NCBI RefSeq assembly: GCF_900177625.1
Contig: NZ_FXAU01000006.1
Coordinates: 248,001 to 312,000 of the forward strand
DNA from: Sphingobacterium psychroaquaticum
Lineage (GTDB): Bacteria > Bacteroidota > Bacteroidia > Sphingobacteriales > Sphingobacteriaceae
DNA: 64,000 bases
Direction of reading: 5' to 3'
In this document: positions 26,133 through 35,249 of the stretch, piece after piece
Layout: each line of letters opens with the position of its first letter
Numbering within the stretch: the stretch's first letter is position 1
Made by a program: the position numbers and the translations under genes
The notes under the pieces: generated by a model
What the model was told of the DNA's origin: nothing
What the model saw: only the letters and a program-made list of their open reading frames with translations
Databases searched by the model: none

Positions 26133-28226
26133 ATGAAAAACTCAAGCAGAATATTCAAGGCTTTGCTCTACGCTGTTCTATTGCTTACAGCGGGTACAGG
26201 TTGTAACAAAATGCTAATCGAGCGTTCGGCGTTCATGGCGGTTCAGAATTTTAGTAATGTGCCCGGAACGGTGGTGGTCCATAGTCCCAAATCTTCGGGT
26301 GTCTATAGAGGGACGCCAAGTATTGCGAAATTACCGAATGGTGATATTATTACGTCAAATGATGTCTTTGGAACGGGTATTTCCAATCGCACCGATATCT
26401 TTGGTTCGACGGATAACGGGGCTTCGTGGGACAGTATATCCTCCGTGAATGGCGCCGTATGGTCGGGGTTGTTTTACCATCAGAATAAACTGTATTTACT
26501 CGGTGCCAATACCAGTGGAGGCGCTAATCTGGTCATCCGGGGTTCGGACGACGGTGGGGTCACCTGGTCGAGCCCAACGATTATTGTATCTGGCGCGTGC
26601 CACGGTTCATCGACCCCCGTCTTATTTGCAAATGGACGCATTTATAAGGCGTATGAATTTCACGATACGGACTTGAATGGCAAGTGGATGTCGGGTAATA
26701 AAGCGTATATCGTATCGGCTCCTATGGGCGCAGATCTATTGAACTCAGCGAGTTGGACGCAGTCGGCAAAGTTGGAAAAACCCGCTTGGCTGGATGGTAC
26801 AGGCTGGCTAGAAGGGAATGCGGTGATCGGGCTTGATGGAAAGATTAAATGTATTACTCGGTTGGCATCGATGGATGGCGCACATGCAGGCTATTATTCG
26901 CTGTCATCAAATACCCAGATTGAAGCGGGTTCGGCAAAAAAGATCCCATTTTTTGGGGGCGCATCAAAATTCAATATCAGGTATGATTCGCTTTCGCAAA
27001 AATATTGGTCACTGGCTAATTATGTTCCAAAGGAGTTTAAAGCAGGCAATAGATCGGCGGGAGGAATCAGGAATGTCCTGGCTTTGACCTGCTCGGACGA
27101 CTTAGAATCATGGCAAGTTAAAGCAATCGTATTGGCGGATGATGATGTAGAGAACGTAGGCTTTCAATATGTGGATTGGATCTTTGACGGCAATGATATC
27201 TTATTTGTATCGCGTACCTCATACGAGGATGGCTTTGGTGGAGCGGATAACTTTCACAATGCTAATTTCATGACGTTTCATCGGATTTCAGGGTATGCAT
27301 CGGCAACGACACCCATGAACTGGGCGCATCTATTGCCTGACAATGGTTGGGATGGTGGCGTAAAGGAATTTGATGCCTCGGGTGCGCTTGGGAGCACCGC
27401 TGCTAACCCTATTTTAATAGGTGAACCGGGCGAAATAGCGTACCTCGCGGAGCAGGTTTATCAAGGGAATTCGTTTGCCGGTAAGTATTTTAAACTGACC
27501 GCAGACATCGATTTGAACGGGTATAATTTTATGCCGATCGGTTGGTATATCACGACGACGAACAACCGCCCTTTTAGTGGTCATTTTGATGGTGGAGGTT
27601 TTAAGGTGAAGCAGCTTATCATCAATCGGAATGATAATTCCCAAACCTCTAATGGCTTGTTTGGCTATGTAAAAGACGGCACGATAAAGCGGTTAGGGAT
27701 AGACAGCACCAGTCAAATATTTGTCGGTGGTGTTTCTGCCGGATTGGTTGCCCAAGGAAACAACGTAACCCTAAGTGACAGCTACAATAAGGCGGCCATA
27801 TTTGGAACATCTCAGGTGGGGGGACTATTGGGCTATGGTGTGGGAACTAACGTGATAACGAATTGCTACAACACGGGAAGCTTGATGCTCAGCACCACCA
27901 CCAGTACAAATAAGTACATCGGCGGACTATCGGGCTATTTTAAGTTTGGAAGTATCAGTAGTAGCTATAATGTAGGAAGCGTATCTTCTACACTCACGGG
28001 GTTGACAACTATGGGAGGTATCGCTGGAGTAAGTGGCCCGACGGTAACACATGCTTTCTTTCTGTTAGGTAGTGTGGGCGTGAATAATGGTGTGGGTACA
28101 GGGCTTGCTGCCAGCAGTTTGAAAAGTGCGACGACTATAAGCACGCTAAATAACGGTGGAAGCAGTTGGAAGGCCGATGCTTTGCTACATAACCATGGTT
28201 TTCCGGTCTTGTCTTGGCAGCCTTAA
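26133..28226 (+). CDS. Sialidase-like BNR beta-propeller lipoprotein with C-terminal GLUG-type repeats (PUL C)
   Basis: Starting at ATG 26133, this 697-residue lipoprotein (lipobox TGTGCN, Cys near 23) has the sialidase-like propeller at about 45-395, with GTPSIAKLPNGD, an Asp box GSTDNGASW, CHGSSTPVLFANGRIYK, TGWLEGNAV, FFGGASKFNI, GFQYVDWIFDG and SRTSY with following HNAN. A second region (about 410-697) contains GLUG-type repeats (GLFGYV, GLLGYG, GLSGYF, GIAGVS) separated by CYNTG/SYNVG turns, the pattern of surface-adhesin beta-helix repeats. The architecture suggests an enzyme held on the surface with a repeat module for binding. The open frame begins at 26082 but the lipoprotein signal fixes the start. 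Confidence 0.83.
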   Translation: MKNSSRIFKALLYAVLLLTAGTGCNKMLIERSAFMAVQNFSNVPGTVVVHSPKSSGVYRGTPSIAKLPNGDIITSNDVFGTGISNRTDIFGSTDNGASWDSISSVNGAVWSGLFYHQNKLYLLGANTSGGANLVIRGSDDGGVTWSSPTIIVSGACHGSSTPVLFANGRIYKAYEFHDTDLNGKWMSGNKAYIVSAPMGADLLNSASWTQSAKLEKPAWLDGTGWLEGNAVIGLDGKIKCITRLASMDGAHAGYYSLSSNTQIEAGSAKKIPFFGGASKFNIRYDSLSQKYWSLANYVPKEFKAGNRSAGGIRNVLALTCSDDLESWQVKAIVLADDDVENVGFQYVDWIFDGNDILFVSRTSYEDGFGGADNFHNANFMTFHRISGYASATTPMNWAHLLPDNGWDGGVKEFDASGALGSTAANPILIGEPGEIAYLAEQVYQGNSFAGKYFKLTADIDLNGYNFMPIGWYITTTNNRPFSGHFDGGGFKVKQLIINRNDNSQTSNGLFGYVKDGTIKRLGIDSTSQIFVGGVSAGLVAQGNNVTLSDSYNKAAIFGTSQVGGLLGYGVGTNVITNCYNTGSLMLSTTTSTNKYIGGLSGYFKFGSISSSYNVGSVSSTLTGLTTMGGIAGVSGPTVTHAFFLLGSVGVNNGVGTGLAASSLKSATTISTLNNGGSSWKADALLHNHGFPVLSWQP

Positions 28227-28237
28227 TAGGGATTGGT

Positions 28238-29359
28238 ATGAAAGCAAATGTGATACGGTTATTGGTTTTAGGTTTCGTGATGATGCATGTATCTGCGCAG
28301 GTCTTTAGCCAAGACTTTAACCGGTTCAACTGGGTATCTGTCGGACAGGATGCGACCTTGAGATTGCAAGGGAAACTGGATGATGCATCGCTTAGAGCTA
28401 GTTTATATCGGTTGCCGGCTTCCGTTAAAGATGTGGTGCGAAAGGAAGTATGGAATCTATCAAGAAATCCAGCCGGTGTTTACCTCGACTTTTATACGGA
28501 GGCAGATACGGTGGCTTTTGCCTACCGATGTGAACAAAATATAAATTTGAAGCACATGAGTGCGATCGGTATTTCAGGTATAGATGTATATGCTAAATTG
28601 AAGGACAATCGCTGGGTTTGGGTAAAAACGAAGTATATCACTTTGAATAACGGCGATGTGAAGGTGGTGATGGAGGGACTTGATGTCAAAGACCTGGCAT
28701 ACTATCGCCTCTATTTTCCGCTGTACAATACGGTGGCAGATTTTAAGATCGGACTGAATCGGCCGGTCGATTTGATCTCGCTGGAGCATAAGGGTAAGCC
28801 CATCGTGGTTTATGGTACCTCTATCGCACAGGGCGCATCGGCCTCGAGGGCGGGAATGTCTTGGGTTGCTTTGTTGGGCCGGCAGGTGGAGATGCCGGTG
28901 GTTAATCTAGGCTTTTCTGCAAACGGTAGATTGGAGAAAGAGGTTGTAGATGTAATCGCGAAGCAGGAAGCCTCGCTTTATATCATCGATTGCCTTCCAA
29001 ACCTGGTTGCTTTTACGGATGAAGAGGTACGGCAAAGATTGTTGTATACTTGGCAGACGTTACGGAAGTCTCATCCGCAAACTCCGATAATATTTACAGA
29101 GCATGCAGATGCGACGATAAATCTGTTGAATACAGATTCGCAAAGGGCGTACGAGCGCGTGAATCGGAATCTAAATAGATTTATAGCGGAAAATATAACA
29201 GGTAAGGATGCCCATGTCCATCTGGTCACCGCGCGGTCTATCGGTCTAGATATCGACGATACAGCAGATGGTATACATCCCTCGGATCGAGGAATGAAGA
29301 AATATACCGATGCCTATGATCAGGTGATACGGAAATTAAGAATACATATAATCAACTAG
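28238..29359 (+). CDS. SGNH/GDSL hydrolase with N-terminal GxDLY-type domain (PUL C)
   Basis: The 373-residue protein starts at ATG 28238 with a signal peptide ending near VFSQ. An N-terminal beta-sandwich (about 28-180) carries GISGIDVY, the GxDLY-type signature found ahead of some esterases. The SGNH hydrolase domain follows: VYGTSIAQGAS (Ser195, block I), LGFSANG (block II), and DGIHPSDRG near the C-terminus (Asp/His of block V). It is likely a carbohydrate esterase that removes acyl groups; together with the SASA-like protein upstream it gives PUL C two candidate de-acetylases. It is the last gene of the operon, followed by a terminator. Confidence 0.85.
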   Translation: MKANVIRLLVLGFVMMHVSAQVFSQDFNRFNWVSVGQDATLRLQGKLDDASLRASLYRLPASVKDVVRKEVWNLSRNPAGVYLDFYTEADTVAFAYRCEQNINLKHMSAIGISGIDVYAKLKDNRWVWVKTKYITLNNGDVKVVMEGLDVKDLAYYRLYFPLYNTVADFKIGLNRPVDLISLEHKGKPIVVYGTSIAQGASASRAGMSWVALLGRQVEMPVVNLGFSANGRLEKEVVDVIAKQEASLYIIDCLPNLVAFTDEEVRQRLLYTWQTLRKSHPQTPIIFTEHADATINLLNTDSQRAYERVNRNLNRFIAENITGKDAHVHLVTARSIGLDIDDTADGIHPSDRGMKKYTDAYDQVIRKLRIHIIN

Positions 29360-29364
29360 ACGCG

Positions 29365-29398
29365 AACGCACTACTGGTAAAAAGGTAGTGCGTTTTTT
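29365..29398 (+). terminator. Rho-independent terminator of PUL C
   Basis: AACGCACTAC (29365-29374) pairs perfectly with GTAGTGCGTT (29385-29394), and the 3' arm runs into TTTTTT (29393-29398). It lies 5 nt after the last stop codon of PUL C and 7 nt before the end of the convergent AraC gene. Confidence 0.88.
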
Positions 29399-29405
29399 AT
29401 ATGGA

Positions 29406-30269
29406 TCAATTGGCCAGTAGATAATCTTTTTTAAAGGAACTGGGGGTACTCGCCTTAAATCGTTTAAAGTGACGGTAAAAATTAGAGGTGTTCTCAAACC
29501 CACTTTCTTCAGCAATTGCACCAGCTTTCATGTTGGTATTGATGAGCAATCGACAAGCGTGATTGATGCGGATTTCGGTGAGAAAATCGTAATAGGATTT
29601 CTGTGTCAGATTTTTAAAAAAACGACAGAACGATGTGACGCTGAGGTTACTGAGTTCGGCCATTTTTTCCAAGGTGATGTTCTTTTCGAAATTATTAAAC
29701 GTATACGTGAAAATTTTATTGGCCCGGTCGCCATCAAAGTTATGGGACGCCGACAGCGCATAGTCGGGTGAGATCACTTCATAATCGCTATTGTTACTCA
29801 GTAAATCGAATATTTTTAGTAAGTACACGATTTTGTTGATGCCGGTGGACTCGGTCATCTTATTCATCAATTTAACAATTTTACGCTTAGATTCTCCTTG
29901 AATGATTAATCCCTGGCGTGCCAGCGTCAATAGCTTTTGTACTTTTATAGTTTCTGGGAGATTCAAAAAATTATGCCCCAAGGATTCCGGGTGAAAATGT
30001 AAAACTAAGGCTTCGACATAGTACTCACTATCGGATTTCAGGTTGCACTTCCAGGTATGTGGAATGTTGCTCCCCAGTAAGATAAGCTCATCTTTTTCAA
30101 AATTGGATATGTTTTCCCCGATAAACCGGATGCCCTCGCCTTTGATGAGATAATGCAGCTCTATTTCGGGGTGGTAATGCCAGATCGTACCGAAATGCGG
30201 CAATACATCATGTCGGATTTTAAACGTGTGATCACTGGTCTTTGGAACTTGATGAAATTTGGCTTTCAT
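29406..30269 (-). CDS. AraC-family transcriptional regulator with cupin sensor (PUL D)
   Basis: A 287-residue AraC/XylS protein. The N-terminal part (about 15-100) is a cupin-like ligand domain (HYHPEIELHYLIKGEGIRF). The C-terminal part (about 190-285) has two helix-turn-helix motifs: ITLEKMAELSNLSVTSFCRFFK and the conserved second half AGAIAEESGFENTSNFYRHFK. It is transcribed away from the isomerase-kinase-symporter-aldolase operon and shares a 152-bp gap with it, so it is the probable activator or repressor of PUL D, replacing the ECF/FecR switch of PULs A-C. The ligand would be a sugar inside the cell. Confidence 0.93.
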   Translation of the reverse strand: MKAKFHQVPKTSDHTFKIRHDVLPHFGTIWHYHPEIELHYLIKGEGIRFIGENISNFEKDELILLGSNIPHTWKCNLKSDSEYYVEALVLHFHPESLGHNFLNLPETIKVQKLLTLARQGLIIQGESKRKIVKLMNKMTESTGINKIVYLLKIFDLLSNNSDYEVISPDYALSASHNFDGDRANKIFTYTFNNFEKNITLEKMAELSNLSVTSFCRFFKNLTQKSYYDFLTEIRINHACRLLINTNMKAGAIAEESGFENTSNFYRHFKRFKASTPSSFKKDYLLAN

Positions 30270-30421
30270 AATTGGTATACCTTGTTTTCTTACTAAAGTT
30301 CTGAAAATGATATGACATAATCAACTTTATGATAATATGTTAGAATAGTTAGCTAAATTCTTAAACAATTTCCCATCAATCTTCGCTGATATTTGCAATA
30401 CCGATTATAAAATAGTTGACT

Positions 30422-32032
30422 ATGACAGCAAAAAATAATAAACAAGCAATCCTTGTATGTAGTGGAGATCTTAGACCAGCGGCAAACCTGAATTGCTGGC
30501 CAATGCAACAAAAAATGGAAGAAATGCTCCAATCTGCTTTTCAGCAGTTGGGGTGGGAAGTGAAACGGGCGCATGGGTATAATGCCGAAAAAGGACATGG
30601 ATTTATAGACTACCAACATGAGGGAATTAAAGTCTTCCGGAATATCGATCGAAGTGCACCCTTGATCGTGGCAGAAAGTGTATGGCAATACAGTCATCAT
30701 GTGTTGGCGGGGTTGATCGCTCACCAAGGGCCGATATTGGTGGTCGCAAACTGGGATGGCACCTATCCGGGTTTAGTAGGCGCCTTGAACCTGACGGGCT
30801 CCTTGACCAAAGCCGAGGTAGACTATAGCTTTTTGTGGAGTAAGGATTTTACCGATGAATTTTTCATGGAGAAATTAGCGGAATGGACGGAAAAGGGGAC
30901 GATTACCCATGACTATTCACACGTTCGCCCGTTTGAGATCGGGGCCCTCGCTTCGGAAGACCGGGTTCTAGCAGAAAATTTCGCACAAAAGATTGTGCAG
31001 GATCGAATTGTAATGGGGGTGTTTGATGAAGGTTGCATGGGTATGTTTAATGCCATTGTGCCTGACGCCCTGATCCATAAGTTGGGTATCTTCAAAGAGC
31101 GCTTAAGCCAATCGACCTTATATGCTAAAATGTTGACGGTGTCGGATACCGACGCGGAGGGTGTTTTGGAATGGATGCAGGGCAAAGGTATGCAGTTTGA
31201 TTGGGGGCAAGATGGAGAAACGGAATTGACGCGGGAACAGACGATCGAACAGTGTAAAATGTATGTGGCGGCATTGCGCTTAGCGGATGAGTTTGGCTGC
31301 GATACGATCGGTATCCAATACCAGCAGGGGTTAAAAGAACTGGTTCCAGCGAGTGACCTGGTGGAAGGACTTTTAAATAATACGGTGAGACCTCCCGTTT
31401 ATAATGAAAAAGGGCAGGAGTTGTATCCGGGAAAGGCGCTGCCACATTTTAATGAAGTGGATGAGTGCGCGGGTATCGATGGGTATGTGACCTACCACCT
31501 GTGGAATGCGCTGGGATTGGATGGCGATAATACGCTTCATGATCTGCGCTATGGCGAAGAGTATATGATTAACGGTGTACCTGAATTCGTGTGGGTGTTT
31601 TTGATCTCAGGAGCTGCTCCGGCATCACATTTTATCGGTGGGTACCAAGGGGCGGATAGTTTAAGACAACCTGCTATGTTTTTCAAAAAGGGTGGCGGTA
31701 CACTGCGCGGCATCAGCCGTCCGGGGAATATCGTATGGAGTAGGGTATACATTGAAAATAATGAATTATTCTGCGATATCGGTACCGGTAGAGTTGTTGA
31801 GCTGCCTGCTGAAGAAACGAACCGAAGATGGAACCTGACGGATAAGCAATGGCCGATTATGCACGGCGTGTTGGATGGCGTAAGCCGGGACCAGATGATG
31901 GCCAAACACAAAGCGAATCATATTCAAGTGGTGTATGTTGACGGTGATTTTGACGTAAAACGTGCCGCTGCAATCAAGGCTGCAGCTATACAGTCGTTGG
32001 GCATTAAGGTTAACTATTGTGGGATACACTAA
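30422..32032 (+). CDS. L-fucose/D-arabinose isomerase-like enzyme (PUL D)
   Basis: A 536-residue protein from ATG 30422 (a TTG six bases earlier is less likely). It belongs to the L-fucose/L-arabinose isomerase fold family, with a two-domain N-terminal part and the fucose-isomerase C-terminal domain. Candidate metal or catalytic residues are Glu203 in FDEGCMGM and His403 in PASHFIGG. Family enzymes use Mn2+ to convert aldoses to ketoses, and FucI-type enzymes also act on D-arabinose. The next gene is a ribulokinase and no L-fuculose aldolase or L-ribulose-5-P epimerase is present. These facts favour D-arabinose to D-ribulose over L-fucose or L-arabinose; this is inference. Confidence 0.82.
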   Translation: MTAKNNKQAILVCSGDLRPAANLNCWPMQQKMEEMLQSAFQQLGWEVKRAHGYNAEKGHGFIDYQHEGIKVFRNIDRSAPLIVAESVWQYSHHVLAGLIAHQGPILVVANWDGTYPGLVGALNLTGSLTKAEVDYSFLWSKDFTDEFFMEKLAEWTEKGTITHDYSHVRPFEIGALASEDRVLAENFAQKIVQDRIVMGVFDEGCMGMFNAIVPDALIHKLGIFKERLSQSTLYAKMLTVSDTDAEGVLEWMQGKGMQFDWGQDGETELTREQTIEQCKMYVAALRLADEFGCDTIGIQYQQGLKELVPASDLVEGLLNNTVRPPVYNEKGQELYPGKALPHFNEVDECAGIDGYVTYHLWNALGLDGDNTLHDLRYGEEYMINGVPEFVWVFLISGAAPASHFIGGYQGADSLRQPAMFFKKGGGTLRGISRPGNIVWSRVYIENNELFCDIGTGRVVELPAEETNRRWNLTDKQWPIMHGVLDGVSRDQMMAKHKANHIQVVYVDGDFDVKRAAAIKAAAIQSLGIKVNYCGIH

Positions 32033-32042
32033 ACAAGACGCC

Positions 32043-33680
32043 ATGCAAGAGAAACTGGTAATAGGGATGGATTTTGGGACGGATTCTGTGCGAGGTCTAT
32101 TGGTCAACGCCATGACCGGGGACGTACGGTCTACAGCGGTCTCGTATTTTAAGCGCTGGAAGCAAGGCTTGTATTGTGACCCACAGAAAGATCAGTATAG
32201 ACAACATCCGTTGGATTATATGGAGTCTATTGACGAAGTATTCCATGCATTACTTACAGGGCTATCACCAGAAACAATTAAACAGATAAAAGCGATTGGT
32301 ACCAATACAACAGGATCTACGCCGGTAGCTGTCGATGAACAAGGGCAACCCTTGTCTTTGCGGGAAGGATTTTCAGAAAATCCCAATGCGATGTTTATCC
32401 TTTGGAAAGATCATACCGCGATTAAAGAGGCAGATGAAATTAATGCGCTCGCAAAAAAATGGACGATTGACTATACACGCTTTAGCGGAGGTATCTATTC
32501 GTCTGAATGGTTTTGGTCTAAGATTTTACATGTCAATCGTGTGGACCCTGCATTGGCTAACCAGGCATTTACATGGGTCGAGCAATCGGATTGGATACCT
32601 ACTTATTTATCGGGTACGACGAAGGTTTCTGCTATAAAACGTAATCGGTGTGCGGCCGGACATAAGGCGATGTGGAATGAATCGCATGGTGGTTTGCCGT
32701 CGTCGGAGTTTCTCTGCTCTTTGGACTCTTCTTTTTATCACCTCGTTCATCGCTTTTACACGGAGACGTATACGTCGGAACAAGAATTTGGAACGATCGC
32801 CAAGGTTTTTGTGGACCGGTATGGATTTGATGAAAATACGTTGATCACTGTGGGGGCTATCGATGCGCATCATGGTGCTGTGGGGGCTGGAAGTGAAGCA
32901 TATACTTTAATTAAAGTGATCGGCACGTCCACTTGTGATATGTTGGTCGTCCCGAAGCAGGATAACCCGCCTTTGGTCGAGGGGATATGTGGACAGGTGG
33001 ATGGATCGATCGACCCCGGGATGATTGGCTTTGAGGCGGGACAATCTGCCTTTGGTGATATCTATAACTGGTTCAAGAAGATGATGCTTAAGCCCGTTTT
33101 TGAAGTCGAAGGGCTGGATCTTTCGGACAGACAGCGTGAAGTGCTGGAAAATAATTTCTTTGCTTATATAACGCGGGAAGCGCAAGCGATCCCCTTGACC
33201 GCGGAGGATATGTTATTTACCGATTATCATAATGGAAGGCGGACGCCGGATGCAGATTTTACCAAAGTGGCGGCCGCTTCTGGTTTTGCACTGGCTACCG
33301 GTGCGGGGCATATTTTTAAAGCACTGGTCGAAGGGACCGCATTTGGGTCAAAGGCGATTATCGATCGGTTCCGTTCCTATAATATTCCGATAAAAGCGGT
33401 TATTGCTACGGGAGGGATTCCCAATAAGGCTCCCTATGTGGTGCAGGTGCTGGCCGATGTGCTCGCTTGCGATGTACAGGTCGTAGATAGTGACCAGACC
33501 TGCGCATTAGGTGCTGTGATTTGTGCCGCGGTATCAGCAGGTGTCTATCCAAATATAGATGATGCTAAATTAAAACTTGCAGCAAAGGTTTCAAAAACAT
33601 ACCATTGTAATCCGGAACGCGCGGCTATTTATGAAAAATTGTATCAGGCATATAAAAAACTAACACAACTTGAATTATGA
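32043..33680 (+). CDS. araB: Ribulokinase (FGGY family, AraB-like) (PUL D)
   Basis: The 545-residue protein from ATG 32043 resembles E. coli AraB along its length: GMDFGTDSVRG (phosphate loop, residues 6-16), TTGSTPVAVD, ENPNAMFILWKDHTA, GGIYSSEWFWSKILHV, GHKAMWNES, KVIGTSTCD, GICGQVDGS, GFEAGQSAFGDIY and TGGIPNKAP. It phosphorylates ribulose at C5 using ATP. AraB is known to accept both L- and D-ribulose. Since no araD is near, D-ribulose is the better guess here, giving D-ribulose-5-phosphate for the pentose-phosphate pathway. It begins 10 nt after the isomerase and its stop overlaps the symporter start (ATGA). Confidence 0.92.
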   Translation: MQEKLVIGMDFGTDSVRGLLVNAMTGDVRSTAVSYFKRWKQGLYCDPQKDQYRQHPLDYMESIDEVFHALLTGLSPETIKQIKAIGTNTTGSTPVAVDEQGQPLSLREGFSENPNAMFILWKDHTAIKEADEINALAKKWTIDYTRFSGGIYSSEWFWSKILHVNRVDPALANQAFTWVEQSDWIPTYLSGTTKVSAIKRNRCAAGHKAMWNESHGGLPSSEFLCSLDSSFYHLVHRFYTETYTSEQEFGTIAKVFVDRYGFDENTLITVGAIDAHHGAVGAGSEAYTLIKVIGTSTCDMLVVPKQDNPPLVEGICGQVDGSIDPGMIGFEAGQSAFGDIYNWFKKMMLKPVFEVEGLDLSDRQREVLENNFFAYITREAQAIPLTAEDMLFTDYHNGRRTPDADFTKVAAASGFALATGAGHIFKALVEGTAFGSKAIIDRFRSYNIPIKAVIATGGIPNKAPYVVQVLADVLACDVQVVDSDQTCALGAVICAAVSAGVYPNIDDAKLKLAAKVSKTYHCNPERAAIYEKLYQAYKKLTQLEL

Positions 33681-35227
33681 AGAATCTACCCATACTTGAT
33701 ATTGTAATAATCTTGGTCTACCTCGTCGCTATGGTGCTGGTCGGTGTTTATTTCTCCCGAAAAAATAAATCGGCGGATGAATTTACTCGAGCTGCGGGAC
33801 GTATACCGGGGTGGGCAATTGGAATATCGATCTATGCCACATTTTTAAGTTCCAATACTTTTTTGGGGGTACCGGGGAAGGCCTTTGGAGGCAATTGGAA
33901 TGCTTTTGCTTTTAGCCTCTCCATGCCGTTTGCAGCCTGGTTAGCGACCAAATATTTTGTTCCATTCTATAGAAGTACCGGGGAAGTGTCTGCGTATACG
34001 AATCTGGAAAAACGATTCGGTACTTGGGCGCGGACCTATGCGGTGGTTTGTTTTCTGCTGACGCAGCTCGCCCGTATCGGTTCGATTTTCTTTGGAATCT
34101 CTCTAACGCTCCAGGCCTTAACAGGTTACAGTATGGTGGTTATTATGGTGGTAACGGGGATCTGTATCGTTATATACACGGTAATGGGGGGCATCGAGGC
34201 CGTTATTTGGACCGAAGTGGTGCAAGGGATATTAAAAACTATTGGCGCGCTTATCATTATCTATCTCGTGGTAAAGGAGGTGCCAGGAGGTTTTAAGGAT
34301 ATTATTGATGTGGGGATTGCCGAGCATAAATTTAGTCTGGGTACGATGGATTTTGATTTTGTCAATTCGTCATTCTGGGTTGTTCTTTTGTATGGCTTCT
34401 TTATTAACCTGAACAACTTTGGTATGGACCAAAACTATGTACAGCGATACCACACCGCTTCGAGCCCTAAAGAGGCTAATAAATCCGTTTGGCTTTGTGT
34501 TTGGATTTATGTACCGGTGTCTTTATTGTTTTTTATAATCGGGACCTGTCTTTATACGTACTACCTCCAGAATCCTGCGCTGTTGGATTCGATTAAATTA
34601 CAGGCGGCATCGGAACAGTTGGGGCTCGCTATTCAAAATCCACAGGTAGCAGAATTAGCAGCCACTTTGAAACCATCGGATTATGGTGATAAAATAATGC
34701 CTCATTTTATGGTGTACATGATTCCTACAGGATTGCTGGGGCTGATTGTTTCGGCCATATTATCGGCGGCGATGAGCACCATAAGCTCCGGGATGAATGC
34801 CTCTGCAACGGTCTTTACAGAAGATATTTATAAAAGATACTTCAATAAGGAGTCTTCGGATAAGAACAGTTTGAAAATACTCTATATCGCTACGGTCATC
34901 GTCGGTGTAATCGGTATGATCTGTGGTATCGCCATGATTGGTATCAAGAGCTTACTGGATGTATGGTGGACATTGTCCGGAATATTTGCGGGCGGAATGC
35001 TGGGTCTCTTTCTACTGGGACTGATCAGTAAAAAAGCAACGAATAGCGATGCCATTATTGGCACAATTGTGGGGATCTGCGTTATCCTTTGGATGACATT
35101 CTCTTATCTGATCCCCGAAAATATGGCCTATCTACGTAATCCATTGCACGCCAATATGATTATCGTGGTCGGTACATTGACTATATTTTTAATTGGAAAT
35201 ATAAGCCGAAAACTAAGAAGAAAATAA
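33677..35227 (+). CDS. Sodium:solute symporter (SSS family) (PUL D)
   Basis: A 516-residue integral membrane protein with about 13 hydrophobic segments. SSS features are IPGWAIGISIYATFLSSNTF (about 43-62) and AILSAAMSTISSGMNASATV (about 360-380). It should import a sugar or sugar acid across the inner membrane with Na+. SSS carriers are known for sialic acid, glucose, galactose and others. Its place between a pentose kinase and a sialate-lyase-type aldolase suggests that it carries the compound that the aldolase cleaves, or its pentose product. The ATG overlaps the ribulokinase stop by 4 nt. Confidence 0.92.
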   Translation: MKNLPILDIVIILVYLVAMVLVGVYFSRKNKSADEFTRAAGRIPGWAIGISIYATFLSSNTFLGVPGKAFGGNWNAFAFSLSMPFAAWLATKYFVPFYRSTGEVSAYTNLEKRFGTWARTYAVVCFLLTQLARIGSIFFGISLTLQALTGYSMVVIMVVTGICIVIYTVMGGIEAVIWTEVVQGILKTIGALIIIYLVVKEVPGGFKDIIDVGIAEHKFSLGTMDFDFVNSSFWVVLLYGFFINLNNFGMDQNYVQRYHTASSPKEANKSVWLCVWIYVPVSLLFFIIGTCLYTYYLQNPALLDSIKLQAASEQLGLAIQNPQVAELAATLKPSDYGDKIMPHFMVYMIPTGLLGLIVSAILSAAMSTISSGMNASATVFTEDIYKRYFNKESSDKNSLKILYIATVIVGVIGMICGIAMIGIKSLLDVWWTLSGIFAGGMLGLFLLGLISKKATNSDAIIGTIVGICVILWMTFSYLIPENMAYLRNPLHANMIIVVGTLTIFLIGNISRKLRRK

Positions 35228-35249
35228 ACTAAAAAACATATAAAATACT

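Noticed and set aside
30270..30421. Operator for the AraC regulator in the divergent gap
   Set aside because: Short CATAA/TTATG half-sites occur but are AT-rich and weak; no convincing direct-repeat AraC site could be defined.
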